Shown here piece after piece: positions 9,924 to 19,744 of a stretch of 64,000 nucleotides of DNA. The DNA lies in assembly GCF_029265375.1 (NCBI RefSeq), contig NZ_JAJUJJ010000014.1, positions 1-64,000 on the forward strand, in the 5' to 3' direction. A program made the position numbers and the translations under genes. Source of the stretch: Nesterenkonia sp. GTDB taxonomy: Bacteria; Actinomycetota; Actinomycetes; Actinomycetales; Micrococcaceae. The notes below the pieces were generated by a model, which saw nothing but the letters and a program-made list of their open reading frames with translations, did no database searches and was not told the origin of the DNA. Position 1 is the first letter of the stretch. Every line of letters begins with the position of its first letter.

Positions 9924-11288
9924 TCATCCGTGCAGCGGGTGTCCGAAGAGCGCCATAGCGGCCTCGCCCAGCGCCTCATTCTGGGTCGGATGGGCGTGGA
10001 CCAGGGTGGCCACGTCCTCCGGGTAGGCCTCCCAGTTGACGATCAGCTGAGCCTCGCCGATCTGCTCGCCGATGCGGGTGCCGATGCCGTGGACGCCCAC
10101 GATCGGCCCGTCCTTGACCCCGACCATCTTGATGATGCCTCCGGTGCCCAGGATCGACGATTTGCCGTTTCCTGCCAGGTTGTACTCGGTGACCTCGATG
10201 TTCTCCTTGCCGAAGGTCTCCTCCGCCTTGGGCTGGGTGTAGCCCACGGACATGATCTCCGGCTCGCAGAAGGTGACCTTGGGGATGTTGATGTCCTCGA
10301 CGATCATCGGGTTGTTGCCGACGATCTCCTCGGCCACGAAGATGCCCTGTTGGTATCCGCGGTGGGCCAGCTGCAGGCCGGGCACAATGTCCCCGACGGC
10401 GTAGATATTGCCCACGCCGGTGTGCAGCCGCTCATCGGTGATGACGAAGCCGCGGTCCAGGGTGATGCCCTGCTCCTCGAAGCCCAGGCCCTCGGTGACA
10501 GGTCCGCGTCCGACGGCAACCAGGCAGATCTCGGCCTCGAAGGTCTTGCCGTCCTCCAGGGTGACCTTCACGCCGTCGGCGGTCTCCTCCACATCTTTGA
10601 AGAAGGTGCCGGTGTTGAAGGTGATGCCGCGCTTCTTGAAGGACCGCTCCAGCTGCTTGATGATGGCCGGATCCTCATTGGGCACCAGGTTCGGCAGGCC
10701 CTCGATGATGGTGACCTCGGTGCCGTAGCTGGTCCAGGCGGATGCGAATTCGCAGCCGATGACGCCGCCGCCGAGCACAATGGCCGACTTGGGGGTGTAG
10801 TCCAGCTCCAGGGCCTCCGTGGAGGTGATGATCTTCTCCGACAGCGGCAGGCCGAAGGTCTTGGAGGTGGACCCGGTGGCCAGCACAATGTTCTTCGCGC
10901 TGTAGGTGGTGCCGCCCACCTCGACCTCGTTCTGCGAGACGAGCTTGCCCTCACCTTCGATGACCTGGACCTTGCGCATCTTCAGCAGACCGGTCAGACC
11001 CTTGTGCTTGCCGGCGACGATGCCGTCCTTGTACTCCTTGACCTTGGCCATGTCGACGCCCTCGAAGGTGGTCTTCACTCCGTACTTCTCGGAGGACCGG
11101 GCCTCGTCGGCCAGTTCGGCGGCGTGCAGGTAGGCCTTGGTGGGGATGCATCCGGTGTGCAGGCAGGTGCCGCCCAGCTTGGACTTCTCCACCAGTGCGA
11201 CGCTGAGACCGTGCTGGACGCTCCGCAGGGCCGCTGCGTAGCCGGCGCTGCCGCCTCCCAGGACCAGGACGTCGAATTCTTCAGCCAC
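9924..11288 (-). CDS. lpdA: Dihydrolipoyl dehydrogenase (E3)
   Basis: FAD enzyme that reoxidises dihydrolipoyl groups of 2-oxo acid dehydrogenase complexes with NAD+. The FAD site VLGGGSAGYAAA begins at residue 9, the redox-active disulfide GGTCLHTGCIPT supplies Cys 42 and 47, the NAD site is VLGGGVIGCEFASAW near 170-185, and the C-terminal catalytic His-Glu pair lies in HAHPTQNEALGE near 431-436. The length of 454 residues is normal. It starts with GTG preceded by AAGGAG. It sits 54 bases upstream of the E2 gene on the same strand and is probably cotranscribed with it. Confidence 0.96.
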   Translation of the reverse strand: MAEEFDVLVLGGGSAGYAAALRSVQHGLSVALVEKSKLGGTCLHTGCIPTKAYLHAAELADEARSSEKYGVKTTFEGVDMAKVKEYKDGIVAGKHKGLTGLLKMRKVQVIEGEGKLVSQNEVEVGGTTYSAKNIVLATGSTSKTFGLPLSEKIITSTEALELDYTPKSAIVLGGGVIGCEFASAWTSYGTEVTIIEGLPNLVPNEDPAIIKQLERSFKKRGITFNTGTFFKDVEETADGVKVTLEDGKTFEAEICLVAVGRGPVTEGLGFEEQGITLDRGFVITDERLHTGVGNIYAVGDIVPGLQLAHRGYQQGIFVAEEIVGNNPMIVEDINIPKVTFCEPEIMSVGYTQPKAEETFGKENIEVTEYNLAGNGKSSILGTGGIIKMVGVKDGPIVGVHGIGTRIGEQIGEAQLIVNWEAYPEDVATLVHAHPTQNEALGEAAMALFGHPLHG

Positions 11289-11343
11289 GTGTCAGGCTCC
11301 TTTGTGATGAGACGTTTTGATGGGTTTCTCGGCGCTCAGACTA

Positions 11344-12924
11344 TCAGCGGCCTCGCTGCTGGGTCAGGCCTTCCAGATAGGTCACCAGGGTCCTGACAGT
11401 GACTCCGGTGCCGCCCTTGGGGGTGTATCCGTAGGCGCCCTTCTCATTGAAGGCAGGGCCGGCGATGTCGATGTGCGCCCAGGGGATACGCTTGGCCTCC
11501 GGGTCAAGCGCCTTGGGGTCGGCTCCCTCGCGCTCCGGCACGAACTCCCGCAGGAAGGCCGCGGCATTGAGCATGCCGCCCTCGCGGGCTCCCAGGTTGG
11601 TCAGGTCGGCCACTTCAGAGTCGAAGCCGGAGCGGGCCTCCTCGGGGATAGGCATGCCCCAGTGGGACTCGCCGGCGTCCTGGGAGGCCTCCACCAGATC
11701 CTCGCGGAGATCCTCATTGCCCATCACACCCACGGTGCGCAGGCCGAGGGCGATCATCTGCGCGCCGGTGAGGGTGGCGACGTCGATGATCGCGTCCGGC
11801 TGCTCTTCGCCGGCGGCGACGATGCCGTCAGCCAGCACCAGCCGGCCCTCGGCGTCGGTGTTGAGCACCTCCACAGTCTTGCCGCCGTAGATGGTGATCA
11901 CATCTTCGGGCCGCTGGGCGGTGTCGGAGGGCATGTTCTCCGCCAGGCAGAGCCATCCGGTGACCTTCACCGGCAGATCCAGCTCGGCCACAGCGCGCAG
12001 CACTCCGGCCACGGTGGCGGCTCCGGCCATGTCCAGCTTCATGGTGGTCATGGCGTTGGCCGGCTTCAGCGACAGCCCTCCGGAGTCGAAGGTGATGCCT
12101 TTGCCCACCAGCGAGATGTGCGCCACAGGCTTGGAGGGGGAGTGCTCGATGCGGACCAGACGCGGCTTGCGGGAGGACCCGCCGCCGACGCCGAGCAGTC
12201 CGCCGAAGCCCTCCTTGGCCAGCTGGGCCTCGTCCCACACCTTGACCTTCAGCTTGGTGCCCTTGGCCTGCTCCTTGACGATGTCGGCGAAGGACTCGGG
12301 GTAGAGGTGACTGGGGGGAGTGTTGACCAGGTCGCGCACCGCCCGGACCGCACCGGCCACCGTGGTCGCACGCTGCAGGGCCGCCTTGGTGTGCTTGTCC
12401 TTCAGCGGGGTCAGCACAGAGATCTCGGCCACCGGCGTCTTCTTCTTAGCCTCTTCGCTGCTCTTGAAGTGCGGGAAGCTGTAGGCCCCCATGGCTGCGC
12501 CCTCAGCCACTGCGGATACCTGCTCCACAGTCGCCGCCGGCAGCGCCAGGGCCACCGAGGAGGCTGAGCCGAGCTGGCGCACCGCAGAGCCGGCGGCGCG
12601 GCGCAGCGCCTCAGCGGAGACCCCGCCGTCGGGCTCACCGGTGAGCTCTCCGGTGCCGATCAGCACCAGGGTTTCAGATTTGAACCCGTCCACGCCGGGC
12701 AGGCGCAGCAGCTGGTCGGCGGCCCCGCTGGCGCCCAATGCGCTCAGCGAATCGGCCACCCCCTTGGCGGCCTTGTCGGCCAGCGGGTTCGGCAGCAGGA
12801 CCGGGCCCTCGGGCCCCTTGGCCACGCCGAGCACCAGGGCATCGGCGTCGACCTTTTCCACTGCGGAGGATACGGCTGTCACAGAAGGCGAGAATTCATT
12901 GATCACGCCTCCGATACTATCCAT
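11344..12924 (-). CDS. pepA: Leucyl aminopeptidase (M17, PepA)
   Basis: Cytosolic zinc/manganese-dependent exopeptidase that removes N-terminal residues, usually hexameric. The M17 metal and catalytic motifs are intact: GKGITFDSGGLSLKP, the MAGAATV stretch and the signature NTDAEGRLVLAD. A non-catalytic N-terminal domain of about 180 residues precedes them. I place the start at the ATG at 12924 (526 residues); the frame is open 21 codons further, but the divergent PAC2 gene begins at 13010. No strong ribosome site is visible before 12924, so the start is the least certain part. Confidence 0.93.
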   Translation of the reverse strand: MDSIGGVINEFSPSVTAVSSAVEKVDADALVLGVAKGPEGPVLLPNPLADKAAKGVADSLSALGASGAADQLLRLPGVDGFKSETLVLIGTGELTGEPDGGVSAEALRRAAGSAVRQLGSASSVALALPAATVEQVSAVAEGAAMGAYSFPHFKSSEEAKKKTPVAEISVLTPLKDKHTKAALQRATTVAGAVRAVRDLVNTPPSHLYPESFADIVKEQAKGTKLKVKVWDEAQLAKEGFGGLLGVGGGSSRKPRLVRIEHSPSKPVAHISLVGKGITFDSGGLSLKPANAMTTMKLDMAGAATVAGVLRAVAELDLPVKVTGWLCLAENMPSDTAQRPEDVITIYGGKTVEVLNTDAEGRLVLADGIVAAGEEQPDAIIDVATLTGAQMIALGLRTVGVMGNEDLREDLVEASQDAGESHWGMPIPEEARSGFDSEVADLTNLGAREGGMLNAAAFLREFVPEREGADPKALDPEAKRIPWAHIDIAGPAFNEKGAYGYTPKGGTGVTVRTLVTYLEGLTQQRGR

Positions 12925-13009
12925 ATCCGCGGCGGGAATGTGCGGATGGGGCACACTGTTGGACGAAGCAGCACCAGCCGTCCACACCAGGCAGAGAGGA
13001 GAGCCGCCG

Positions 13010-14095
13010 GTGACCGACCCTTTCGACCTTCTGCATATCTATGCCGAGGGCTCGCAGCACGCCGATTCCGGCGCCCCGGCCACTGGGGCGGAGCTCGTGC
13101 TGCACGGCGAGGATTCCCCGGGAGGCCCGCAGATGCCCATGGTCGTCTCCATCGCAGGGCATACCGACGCCGGCTCGCTGAGCGAGCAGCTGGCAGAGTC
13201 GCTGCTGGGGAGGCTTCCGAATAAGCGGCTGGCCAGCTTCGACGTCGACGAGCTGTTCGACTACCGGTCCCGGCGTCCGCACCTGACGTTCACCGACAAC
13301 CGGTTCACCGACTATCAGGGGCCCCAGCTGAACCTCTTCGAGGTCCGCGACGCCATGGACCGGCCGTTCCTGCTGCTCACCGGTGATGAGCCGGACTTCC
13401 AGTGGGAGCGGGTGACCGACACCGTGCTGCGTCTGGTGGAGCAGATGGATGTCTCCCTGGTGGTGCTGGTGGACGCCCTGGGACTGCCGACCCCGCATAC
13501 CCGCCCGATCGGTGTGACGGCCCACGGCAACCGGAAGGACCTGATCGAGGGGATCTCCACCTGGTCCCCGAATGCGCAGATCGAAGCAGGGCTGTCCCAG
13601 ATGCTGGAGCTGAGGGCCGATGCGGCCGGCCGCGATGTGGTCGGCTACACCCTGCATGTGCCGCACTATCTGGCCGCCGGCAAATACCCCCAGGTAGCGG
13701 TGGCAGCCCTGGAGTACACCGGGGCGGCCTGCGAGCTGATGCTTCCCACTGATGAGCTGCGCGAAGCGGCCCGGATGGTGGATGCTGATATCTCACGCCA
13801 GGTGGGTCAGAGCCCGGAGGTCACCCAGCTGGTCAAGCAGCTCGAGGCTAACTTCGACCAGTACGCCACTCCCGCGCAGCGCTCCCTGCTGGTGCGTGAT
13901 GACAATGACCTTCCCGATGCGGAGGAGCTGGGGGCCGCCGTGGAGGAGTATCTGCGCAGCCAGCCGGAAGATGTCATCTTCGGTGTGGCCGAAGAGCAGG
14001 AGCAGGAGCCCACCGGCGGCGGGGCCGAAGACTCCGGGGCCGACCAGACCTCCCCGGAGGACGAGGACGACCGGCCGGAGGCTGAGGGCCGCTGA
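13010..14095 (+). CDS. PAC2 family protein (proteasome assembly chaperone 2-like)
   Basis: A 361-residue protein of the actinobacterial PAC2 family, related to the eukaryotic proteasome-assembly chaperone PAC2 and to archaeal ATP-grasp-associated proteins. The recognisable core covers about residues 30-290, with PMVVSIAGHTDAGSLSEQL, LLTGDEPDFQWERVTD, TAHGNRKDLIEG and VPHYLAAGKYP. The acidic tail after residue 310 is low complexity. The start is a GTG at 13010 preceded by GAGAGGAGA; the same frame continues upstream antisense to pepA, but that part is a shadow. A proteasome link is suggested only by family name; nothing here tests it. Confidence 0.88.
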   Translation: MTDPFDLLHIYAEGSQHADSGAPATGAELVLHGEDSPGGPQMPMVVSIAGHTDAGSLSEQLAESLLGRLPNKRLASFDVDELFDYRSRRPHLTFTDNRFTDYQGPQLNLFEVRDAMDRPFLLLTGDEPDFQWERVTDTVLRLVEQMDVSLVVLVDALGLPTPHTRPIGVTAHGNRKDLIEGISTWSPNAQIEAGLSQMLELRADAAGRDVVGYTLHVPHYLAAGKYPQVAVAALEYTGAACELMLPTDELREAARMVDADISRQVGQSPEVTQLVKQLEANFDQYATPAQRSLLVRDDNDLPDAEELGAAVEEYLRSQPEDVIFGVAEEQEQEPTGGGAEDSGADQTSPEDEDDRPEAEGR

Positions 14096-14222
14096 GCCTG
14101 CGCCGGGCGTGCTCAGGAGCCGTTTTCCCCACCGGCAGGACCGCAGGCGGACGCGCGCACCGGTCTCCACAGACCCCCGACGGGCCGGAAGCAGGCACTC
14201 CCACCAGGGTCACTGTGGGTCC

Positions 14223-15419
14223 ATGGCTGATTCGCACACCCCGCTGTCCGAACCTGAGAAGACCCCAACGCTGAGCGTGGACGCACCGGGCGATGCCCTG
14301 GCTCTTGTCTGCCACAGCTTCGGACGGCTTCCGGAGGACTCCCTGGTGCTGATCGGACTGCTCGACGGCTGCACCGGAGGACATCTGCGCATGGACTTCA
14401 GCGCAGCGGCTGCGACCCCGGAGACATCGGCAGAGCAGGCCGCCGACTGGCTGGCCGGCCCCCAGGCGGCTCCGGCGCCTCAGGCAGTGATGGCGCTGGT
14501 CTTCACTGAGGAGAGGCCCAGTCCGGGGCCGCCGCCGGGCCAGCGTCTGATGCAGTCGATCACCGAGCACCTGGAGGGCCGGTACGCGGCTCCGCTGGTG
14601 CAGGCCTGGCTGGTAGGAGCAGGCTGCATCCGCGATTTCTGGTGCCGGGACCGGCGGTGCTGCCCCTACCCGGGGCTGGACGCTGAGCAGCTGCTGGCTG
14701 AGACTCTGCAGCGGGTGCCGCAGCTGTCCGGGCCCGGAGCCCCATCCGGCCGCCAGGTGCTCGATGCGTTTCTCACCGCGCAGGCGCCGCCGGAGGCGCC
14801 GACCGACGCCCAGGTGGCAGCGGCAGCCCAGGATGGCGGCCGCAGCGAACCGGAGGTTCTGCTGTCCCTGTGGGACATCGCCCTGCGTGAGACGGTCCGC
14901 GCCGCAGCGCCCGAGTGGGCTCAGCAGCCGCAGCGGCTTGCGGCGATGCTGGGCAGCCTCGCCAGTGACGACTTCGCCCAGGCCCTGCCGGTGCTGGCGG
15001 CCGAGGGACCGGAGACCGCGCTGGCCGGCCGGCTGGCGGTGAATCCGCACTCCGCCTACTCGGCTGCGATGGCCAAGCAGTGCGCCGCAGTGCTGTGCGG
15101 GGAGACCGGATCTGCTCCCGATTGGAGCCGCATTGAAGCGTTCGATGCCCTGCTGCAGCTGCTGATCAGCTACACCGCATCGGCGGCTGATCCCCGGCGG
15201 ACCAATATGGTGTCCCTCAAGGCCTGGGTGGAGTGGGCCAAGGGCTGCGGCACTGCAGCCTCTGCGGCCGTGGAGCACTGCTTGAGGCACCAGCCCGAAC
15301 ACGGTATGGCCCGTTCCTTGGCCGCCGCATTCGAGCTCATCGGGCCCTGCGCCTGGGCACGGGTCAAGCAGCACAGCTACAGCTGGTGGCGCACCAGCAC
15401 TCCAGCCGAGGCCCGCTAG
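14223..15419 (+). CDS. DUF4192 domain-containing protein
   Basis: A 398-residue actinobacterial protein of the DUF4192 family, function unknown. The diagnostic N-terminal part (PGDALALVCHSFGRLPEDSLVLIGL, residues about 21-45), the Cys-containing segment WCRDRRCCPYPG near residue 145 and the C-terminal helical part are typical. There is no signal peptide or membrane helix. It lies between the PAC2 gene and sigA on the same strand, its usual place in Micrococcales. I see no strong ribosome site before the ATG at 14223; the frame is open well upstream but overlaps the PAC2 gene there. Confidence 0.88.
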   Translation: MADSHTPLSEPEKTPTLSVDAPGDALALVCHSFGRLPEDSLVLIGLLDGCTGGHLRMDFSAAAATPETSAEQAADWLAGPQAAPAPQAVMALVFTEERPSPGPPPGQRLMQSITEHLEGRYAAPLVQAWLVGAGCIRDFWCRDRRCCPYPGLDAEQLLAETLQRVPQLSGPGAPSGRQVLDAFLTAQAPPEAPTDAQVAAAAQDGGRSEPEVLLSLWDIALRETVRAAAPEWAQQPQRLAAMLGSLASDDFAQALPVLAAEGPETALAGRLAVNPHSAYSAAMAKQCAAVLCGETGSAPDWSRIEAFDALLQLLISYTASAADPRRTNMVSLKAWVEWAKGCGTAASAAVEHCLRHQPEHGMARSLAAAFELIGPCAWARVKQHSYSWWRTSTPAEAR

Positions 15420-15646
15420 GACAATGGTCCGAGCCGGATTCCGCGCAGTCCAAAGTTTTTTGCCGATGCGGGAATGACCGCACCGCTGCCGGCGTTAGCA
15501 CCTCCACAAGACCCTGCAGCCCCAGTCAGGAGTATGCTCCGATCGGGGACTTGACAGGGTCATAGGCGTGTTGGCCACAGGGAAACGGGACAAGACCCGC
15601 CCGCAGGCTGGTGCGCAGCACCTAAGTATCGAGTCGGAAGGTCACC

Positions 15647-17074
15647 GTGCCCACTACTGCGTCGAAGTCCACAGCAGAGACTGCCGCCGAAGCAGAGGAG
15701 AAGCAGACAGCAGACAGCCGCTCAGCAACAGGCAGGACGAAGTCCGCAAAGACCAGGAGCACCTCGACGGCGACCAAGAAGTCCGCGGCAAAGAGCACCT
15801 CGAAGTCCACCGCTTCGAAGAAGTCCACCGCCGCCAAGAAGTCGACAGCGTCGAAGAAGTCCACGACGTCGACGAAGTCCACCGCCGCCACCGCGGCGAA
15901 GAAGACCGGAGGCCGGAAGAAGGCCACTGACGCCGTCGACGAGATCCTCGCCGAAGTGGATGAGGAGGAGGCTGAGTCCTCGCCCACCGAAGCCCTGGAG
16001 AATGCCGTGGCCAAGGCTGAGGACGAGGGTCAGGACGCCGAAGAGCTGATGTCCAAGGCCAAGTCCGGCGCCCTGGAGGAGGACGAGTCCGGCACCGGCC
16101 GCGGCTTCGTGATCTCCAACGCCGATGACGATGACGCGCCCGCCGTGCAGGTCGTCTCCGCCGGCGCCACCGCGGACCCGGTGAAGGACTACCTGAAGCA
16201 GATCGGCAAAGTTGCTCTGCTCAACGCCGAGCAGGAGGTCGACCTCGCCCTGCGGATCGAGGCCGGTCTCTACGCAGAGCACAAGCTGGCCAATGAGTCC
16301 ATCCGGGACAAGCGGCTCAAGCGCGATCTGGAGCTCATCGTCGCCGACGGCAAGAAGGCCAAGAACCACCTGCTGGAGGCCAACCTCCGCCTGGTGGTCT
16401 CCCTGGCCAAGCGCTACACCGGTCGCGGCATGCTGTTCCTGGACCTCATCCAGGAGGGCAACCTGGGTCTGATCCGCGCGGTGGAGAAGTTCGACTACAC
16501 CAAGGGATTCAAGTTCTCCACCTACGCCACGTGGTGGATCCGCCAGGCCATCACCCGCGCCATGGCTGACCAGGCCCGCACCATCCGCATTCCGGTGCAC
16601 ATGGTGGAGGTCATCAACAAGCTTGCCCGCGTCCAGCGGCAGATGCTGCAGGATCTGGGCCGCGAACCCACTCCGGAGGAGCTGGCCGCTGAGCTGGACA
16701 TGACGCCGGAGAAGGTCGTGGAGGTCCAGAAGTACGGCCGCGAGCCGATCTCGCTGCACACCCCGCTGGGGGAGGACGGCGACAGCGAATTCGGCGACCT
16801 CATCGAGGACTCCGAGGCCGTGGTCCCCTCCGACGCAGTGAGCTTCACCCTGCTGCAGGAGCAGCTGCACTCGGTGCTGGACACCCTGGCTGAACGCGAG
16901 GCCGGGGTGGTGGCCATGCGCTTCGGCCTCACCGACGGCCAGCCGAAGACTCTCGACGAGATCGGCAAGGTCTATGGGGTGACCCGTGAGCGTATAAGGC
17001 AGATAGAGTCCAAGACCATGTCCAAGCTGCGCCATCCCAGCCGTTCCCAGGTGCTGCGCGACTACCTGGACTGA
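15647..17074 (+). CDS. sigA: RNA polymerase principal sigma factor SigA/RpoD
   Basis: Housekeeping sigma factor. Region 1.2 begins near residue 176 ([12 protein letters not shown]), region 2 contains [19 protein letters not shown] near 265 and the -10-reading helix [14 protein letters not shown], region 3 follows PVHMVE, and the region 4 helix-turn-helix [20 protein letters not shown] lies near 435. The start is a GTG at 15647 with GGAAGG upstream. Residues 20-95 are an unusual Lys/Ser/Thr/Ala-rich tract with repeated KKSTA/KKSTT units, followed by an acidic stretch to about 160. The 227-base region upstream contains a TTGACA at 15551-15556 but no convincing partner -10 box. Confidence 0.97.
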   Translation: MPTTASKSTAETAAEAEEKQTADSRSATGRTKSAKTRSTSTATKKSAAKSTSKSTASKKSTAAKKSTASKKSTTSTKSTAATAAKKTGGRKKATDAVDEILAEVDEEEAESSPTEALENAVAKAEDEGQDAEELMSKAKSGALEEDESGTGRGFVISNADDDDAPAVQVVSAGATADPVKDYLKQIGKVALLNAEQEVDLALRIEAGLYAEHKLANESIRDKRLKRDLELIVADGKKAKNHLLEANLRLVVSLAKRYTGRGMLFLDLIQEGNLGLIRAVEKFDYTKGFKFSTYATWWIRQAITRAMADQARTIRIPVHMVEVINKLARVQRQMLQDLGREPTPEELAAELDMTPEKVVEVQKYGREPISLHTPLGEDGDSEFGDLIEDSEAVVPSDAVSFTLLQEQLHSVLDTLAEREAGVVAMRFGLTDGQPKTLDEIGKVYGVTRERIRQIESKTMSKLRHPSRSQVLRDYLD

Positions 17075-17158
17075 GGCGGATGAGCGTGCCGCGCGGCTCA
17101 CGCTTCAGCGCGGCAGCTGAAACACAGGTCGAAGGACTAGCAGGATACGGTTCCTGAG

Positions 17159-17198
17159 ACGACGAAGCCCCCGGATCGCAATCCGGGGGCTTCGTCGT
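17159..17198. terminator. Strong bidirectional terminator hairpin after sigA
   Basis: Perfect 18-bp stem ACGACGAAGCCCCCGGAT (17159-17176) with its exact complement at 17181-17198 and a 4-base loop CGCA. It lies between the sigA stop and the stop of the convergent DUF7455 gene and can serve both. GAAGCCCCC-type stems are typical of high-GC actinobacterial terminators. Confidence 0.9.
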
Positions 17199-17212
17199 GT
17201 CTGAGGGGGTCT

Positions 17213-17419
17213 TCAGCTGATGCGGGCCGACTCGTCGACCCATGCTGCCGCCTGCGGACGCAGCGTGGACTCCACTTCCCGTCCGTGGTGGTTGCAGAAC
17301 AGCAGAGCGCCGCCGGAGGCGAGCTCGGCGCGGATGTATGCCTGGGCGCCGCAGCGGTCGCAGCGGTCCATGGCAGTCAGGGTGGCCTGTGCGTCCAGAG
17401 TGCCAGTAGTGCTGGTCAT
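17213..17419 (-). CDS. Small DUF7455 family zinc-ribbon-like protein
   Basis: A 68-residue protein with a CxxC (MDRCDRCG) and a downstream CNHHG motif, a pattern that suggests one bound zinc. Proteins of this kind sit next to sigA in many Micrococcales and are grouped as DUF7455; no function is established. The ATG is preceded by TAGGAGGCGAAGAG, a strong ribosome site. It converges on sigA across the terminator hairpin at 17159-17198 and diverges from the ParE/GyrB gene. Confidence 0.85.
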   Translation of the reverse strand: MTSTTGTLDAQATLTAMDRCDRCGAQAYIRAELASGGALLFCNHHGREVESTLRPQAAAWVDESARIS

Positions 17420-17631
17420 GCTCTTCGCCTCCTAGCGTCGCAGGTTGATGTGCTCCCCATACAACCACGCCGAGCCTGGGAGAATTCGCGAAAATCGCCC
17501 CAGCGGCGCCCCTTTCGCCACCGGCGAATCGCACTGTCCCGTCCCGGCGCTTCTGCCGGGACGGCGCCCAGTCCCGGCGTAGGCTGATGAAGGACCATGT
17601 CCGCACCACCCCACCTACGGAGGCATCATCA

Positions 17632-19692
17632 GTGGCTCAGCGCGATGAGTACAGCGCCCGGCATCTTTCCGTCCTGGAAGGACTGGAGGCCGTGCGCAAA
17701 CGCCCGGGGATGTACATCGGCTCCACCGACTCCCGGGGCCTGATGCACTGCCTCTGGGAGATCATCGACAACTCAGTGGATGAGGCGCTGGCCGGCTACG
17801 CCTCCTCCATTGCGATCACCCTGCACCCCGATGACTCCGTAGAGGTCGCCGACGACGGACGCGGCATCCCGGTCGACGTCGAACCCCGCACCGGACTCTC
17901 CGGCCTGGAGGTGGTGTTCACCAAGCTGCACGCCGGCGGAAAGTTCGGCGGCGGGTCCTACAACGCGGTCGGCGGACTCCACGGCGTCGGCGCCTCCGTG
18001 GTCAACGCGCTCTCCGCACGGCTGGACGCCAAAGTCACCCGCGGCGGGAAAGTCCACCAGCTCTCCTTCCGCCGCGGCGAACCGGGCACCTTCTCCGGGC
18101 CACGGCCGGAGGACGAGTTCACTCCCGCCGAAGCAGGGTCCCCGCTGCAGGTGACGGGCAAGGCCAAACGCGGGGTCACCGGCACCACAGTGCGCTACTG
18201 GGCCGATCGAGAGATCTTCACCCCCGGCGCGCAGTTCCTGGAGGAGGAGCTGGCCGACCGCGCCCGGCAGACCGCCTTCCTGGTCCCGGGGCTGCGCATC
18301 ACGATCCGCGATGAGCGCGGCGCCGAGCCCACCGAGGAGGTCTTCCAGTACGACGGCGGAATCAGCGAGTTCGTCGAGCACCTGGGGCCCGACTCACCGG
18401 TGACCGATATCTGGAGGATCCAGGGCCACGGCCGATTCACCGAGCGGGTGCCTGTGGAAGGCCGGATGACCGATGTGGAGCGCGACTGCGAGGTCGACAT
18501 CGCCCTGCGGTGGGGGGTCGGCTACGAGACCACCGTGCGCTCCTTCGTCAATATCATCGCCACGCCGAAGGGCGGCACCCACCTCACCGGCTTTGAGCAG
18601 GCCCTGGTCAAGGTCTTCCGCAAAGTCGTCGACGCCAACGCGCGGCGGCTGAAGGCCGGCAATGACAAATTGGAGAAGGATGACGTGCTGGCCGGACTGA
18701 CCGCAGTGGTCACCGTGCGCATCGCCGAACCTCAGTTCGAAGGCCAGACCAAAGAGGTGCTGGGCACCCCCGCAGCCCGGCAGATCGTCAACAAGGTGGT
18801 CACCGATCAGCTTCACGCCCGGCTGACCTCCACCAAACGGGCCGAGAAGGCCGAAGCCACCGCGGTGCTGGAGAAGGTGGTCTCGGAGATGAAGGCCCGC
18901 ATCGCCGCGCGCCAGCACAAGGAGACCCAGCGGCGGAAGAACGCCCTGGAGAACTCCACGATGCCGGCCAAGCTGGTGGAGTGCCGGGCCAAGGACGTGG
19001 AATCCTCAGAACTGTTCATTGTGGAGGGGGACTCCGCACTGGGCACGGCCAAGCTGGCCCGCTCCTCCGACTTCCAGGCGCTGCTGCCCATCCGCGGAAA
19101 GATCCTCAATGTCCAGAAGGCCTCAGTGGCCGACATGCTCTCCAATGCGGAGTGCGCCGCACTGCTGCAGGTCATAGGGGCAGGGTCCGGCCGCAGCTTC
19201 GACCTCGAGGCCGCGCGCTACGGCAAGGTGGTGCTGATGACCGATGCCGACGTCGACGGCGCCCATATCCGCACGCTGCTGCTGACGCTGTTCTTCCGCT
19301 ATATGCGCCCGATGATTGAGGCCGGACGAGTCTTCGCCGCGGTGCCGCCGCTGCACCGGGTGGAGATCATTCGCTCCGGCTCGAAGCCCAATGATGTGCG
19401 CTACACCTATTCGGAGGCAGAGCTGGTGGAGCTGCTGGCCGAGCTGGAGAAGCAGGGCCTGCGCTACAAGGAGCCCATCCAGCGCTATAAGGGCCTGGGG
19501 GAGATGGACGCCGACCAGCTCTCGGAGACCACCATGGACCCCGCCCACAGGTCGCTGCGGCGCATTCGCGTGGAGGACGCCGAGGCCGCAGAGCGGGTCT
19601 TCGACTTGCTGATGGGCTCGGTGGTCGCCCCCCGTAAGGACTTCATCATTGAGGGCGCCCGAGCACTGGACCGGGAGAAGATCGACGCCTGA
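17632..19692 (+). CDS. parE: Type IIA DNA topoisomerase B subunit (ParE / GyrB paralogue)
   Basis: ATPase subunit of a DNA gyrase/topoisomerase IV enzyme. The GHKL ATP-binding motifs are EIIDNSVDEAL near residue 42, VADDGRGIPV near 76 and GGLHGVGASVVNAL near 118. The Toprim metal site is EGDSALGTAK near 464 and DADVDGAHI near 537. The start is a GTG at 17632 with GGAGG eight bases upstream; the frame also has an ATG 15 codons earlier without such a site. In actinobacteria the gene near sigA is the second B subunit, usually called topoisomerase IV or ParE, while gyrB lies near dnaA, hence the name. A TAGGCT box (17580-17585) is a candidate -10. Confidence 0.92.
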   Translation: MAQRDEYSARHLSVLEGLEAVRKRPGMYIGSTDSRGLMHCLWEIIDNSVDEALAGYASSIAITLHPDDSVEVADDGRGIPVDVEPRTGLSGLEVVFTKLHAGGKFGGGSYNAVGGLHGVGASVVNALSARLDAKVTRGGKVHQLSFRRGEPGTFSGPRPEDEFTPAEAGSPLQVTGKAKRGVTGTTVRYWADREIFTPGAQFLEEELADRARQTAFLVPGLRITIRDERGAEPTEEVFQYDGGISEFVEHLGPDSPVTDIWRIQGHGRFTERVPVEGRMTDVERDCEVDIALRWGVGYETTVRSFVNIIATPKGGTHLTGFEQALVKVFRKVVDANARRLKAGNDKLEKDDVLAGLTAVVTVRIAEPQFEGQTKEVLGTPAARQIVNKVVTDQLHARLTSTKRAEKAEATAVLEKVVSEMKARIAARQHKETQRRKNALENSTMPAKLVECRAKDVESSELFIVEGDSALGTAKLARSSDFQALLPIRGKILNVQKASVADMLSNAECAALLQVIGAGSGRSFDLEAARYGKVVLMTDADVDGAHIRTLLLTLFFRYMRPMIEAGRVFAAVPPLHRVEIIRSGSKPNDVRYTYSEAELVELLAELEKQGLRYKEPIQRYKGLGEMDADQLSETTMDPAHRSLRRIRVEDAEAAERVFDLLMGSVVAPRKDFIIEGARALDREKIDA

Positions 19693-19700
19693 GTCACACA

Positions 19701-19721
19701 ACTTCTACCTCCTGTAGAAGT
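19701..19721. promoter_or_regulatory. Palindromic operator candidate upstream of ctaB
   Basis: ACTTCTAC, five bases, then GTAGAAGT: a perfect 8-bp inverted repeat placed just upstream of a -10-like TACACT, so it would cover the -35 region of the ctaB promoter. The inner TAC...GTA resembles sites of BlaI/CopY-family repressors, which is an inference from the motif only. Confidence 0.6.
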
Positions 19722-19735
19722 CGTCTGCTGAGGGG

Positions 19736-19741
19736 TACACT
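19736..19741 (+). promoter_or_regulatory. ctaB: Candidate -10 box of ctaB (leaderless)
   Basis: TACACT lies six bases before the second of two adjacent GTG codons (19748), the spacing expected for a leaderless message. The palindrome at 19701-19721 occupies the place of the -35 element. Confidence 0.5.
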
Positions 19742-19744
19742 GGT

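Noticed and set aside
9930..11396. 488-codon open frame on the plus strand
   Set aside because: Antisense to lpdA; composition is a mirror of that gene and it has no domain signature.
12491..13009. In-frame upstream extension of the PAC2 gene by 173 codons
   Set aside because: It is antisense to pepA and not similar to PAC2 proteins; the GTG at 13010 has a good ribosome site.
15568..15930. 120-codon frame overlapping the sigA N-terminus
   Set aside because: Shadow of the repetitive Lys/Ser/Thr tract in another frame.
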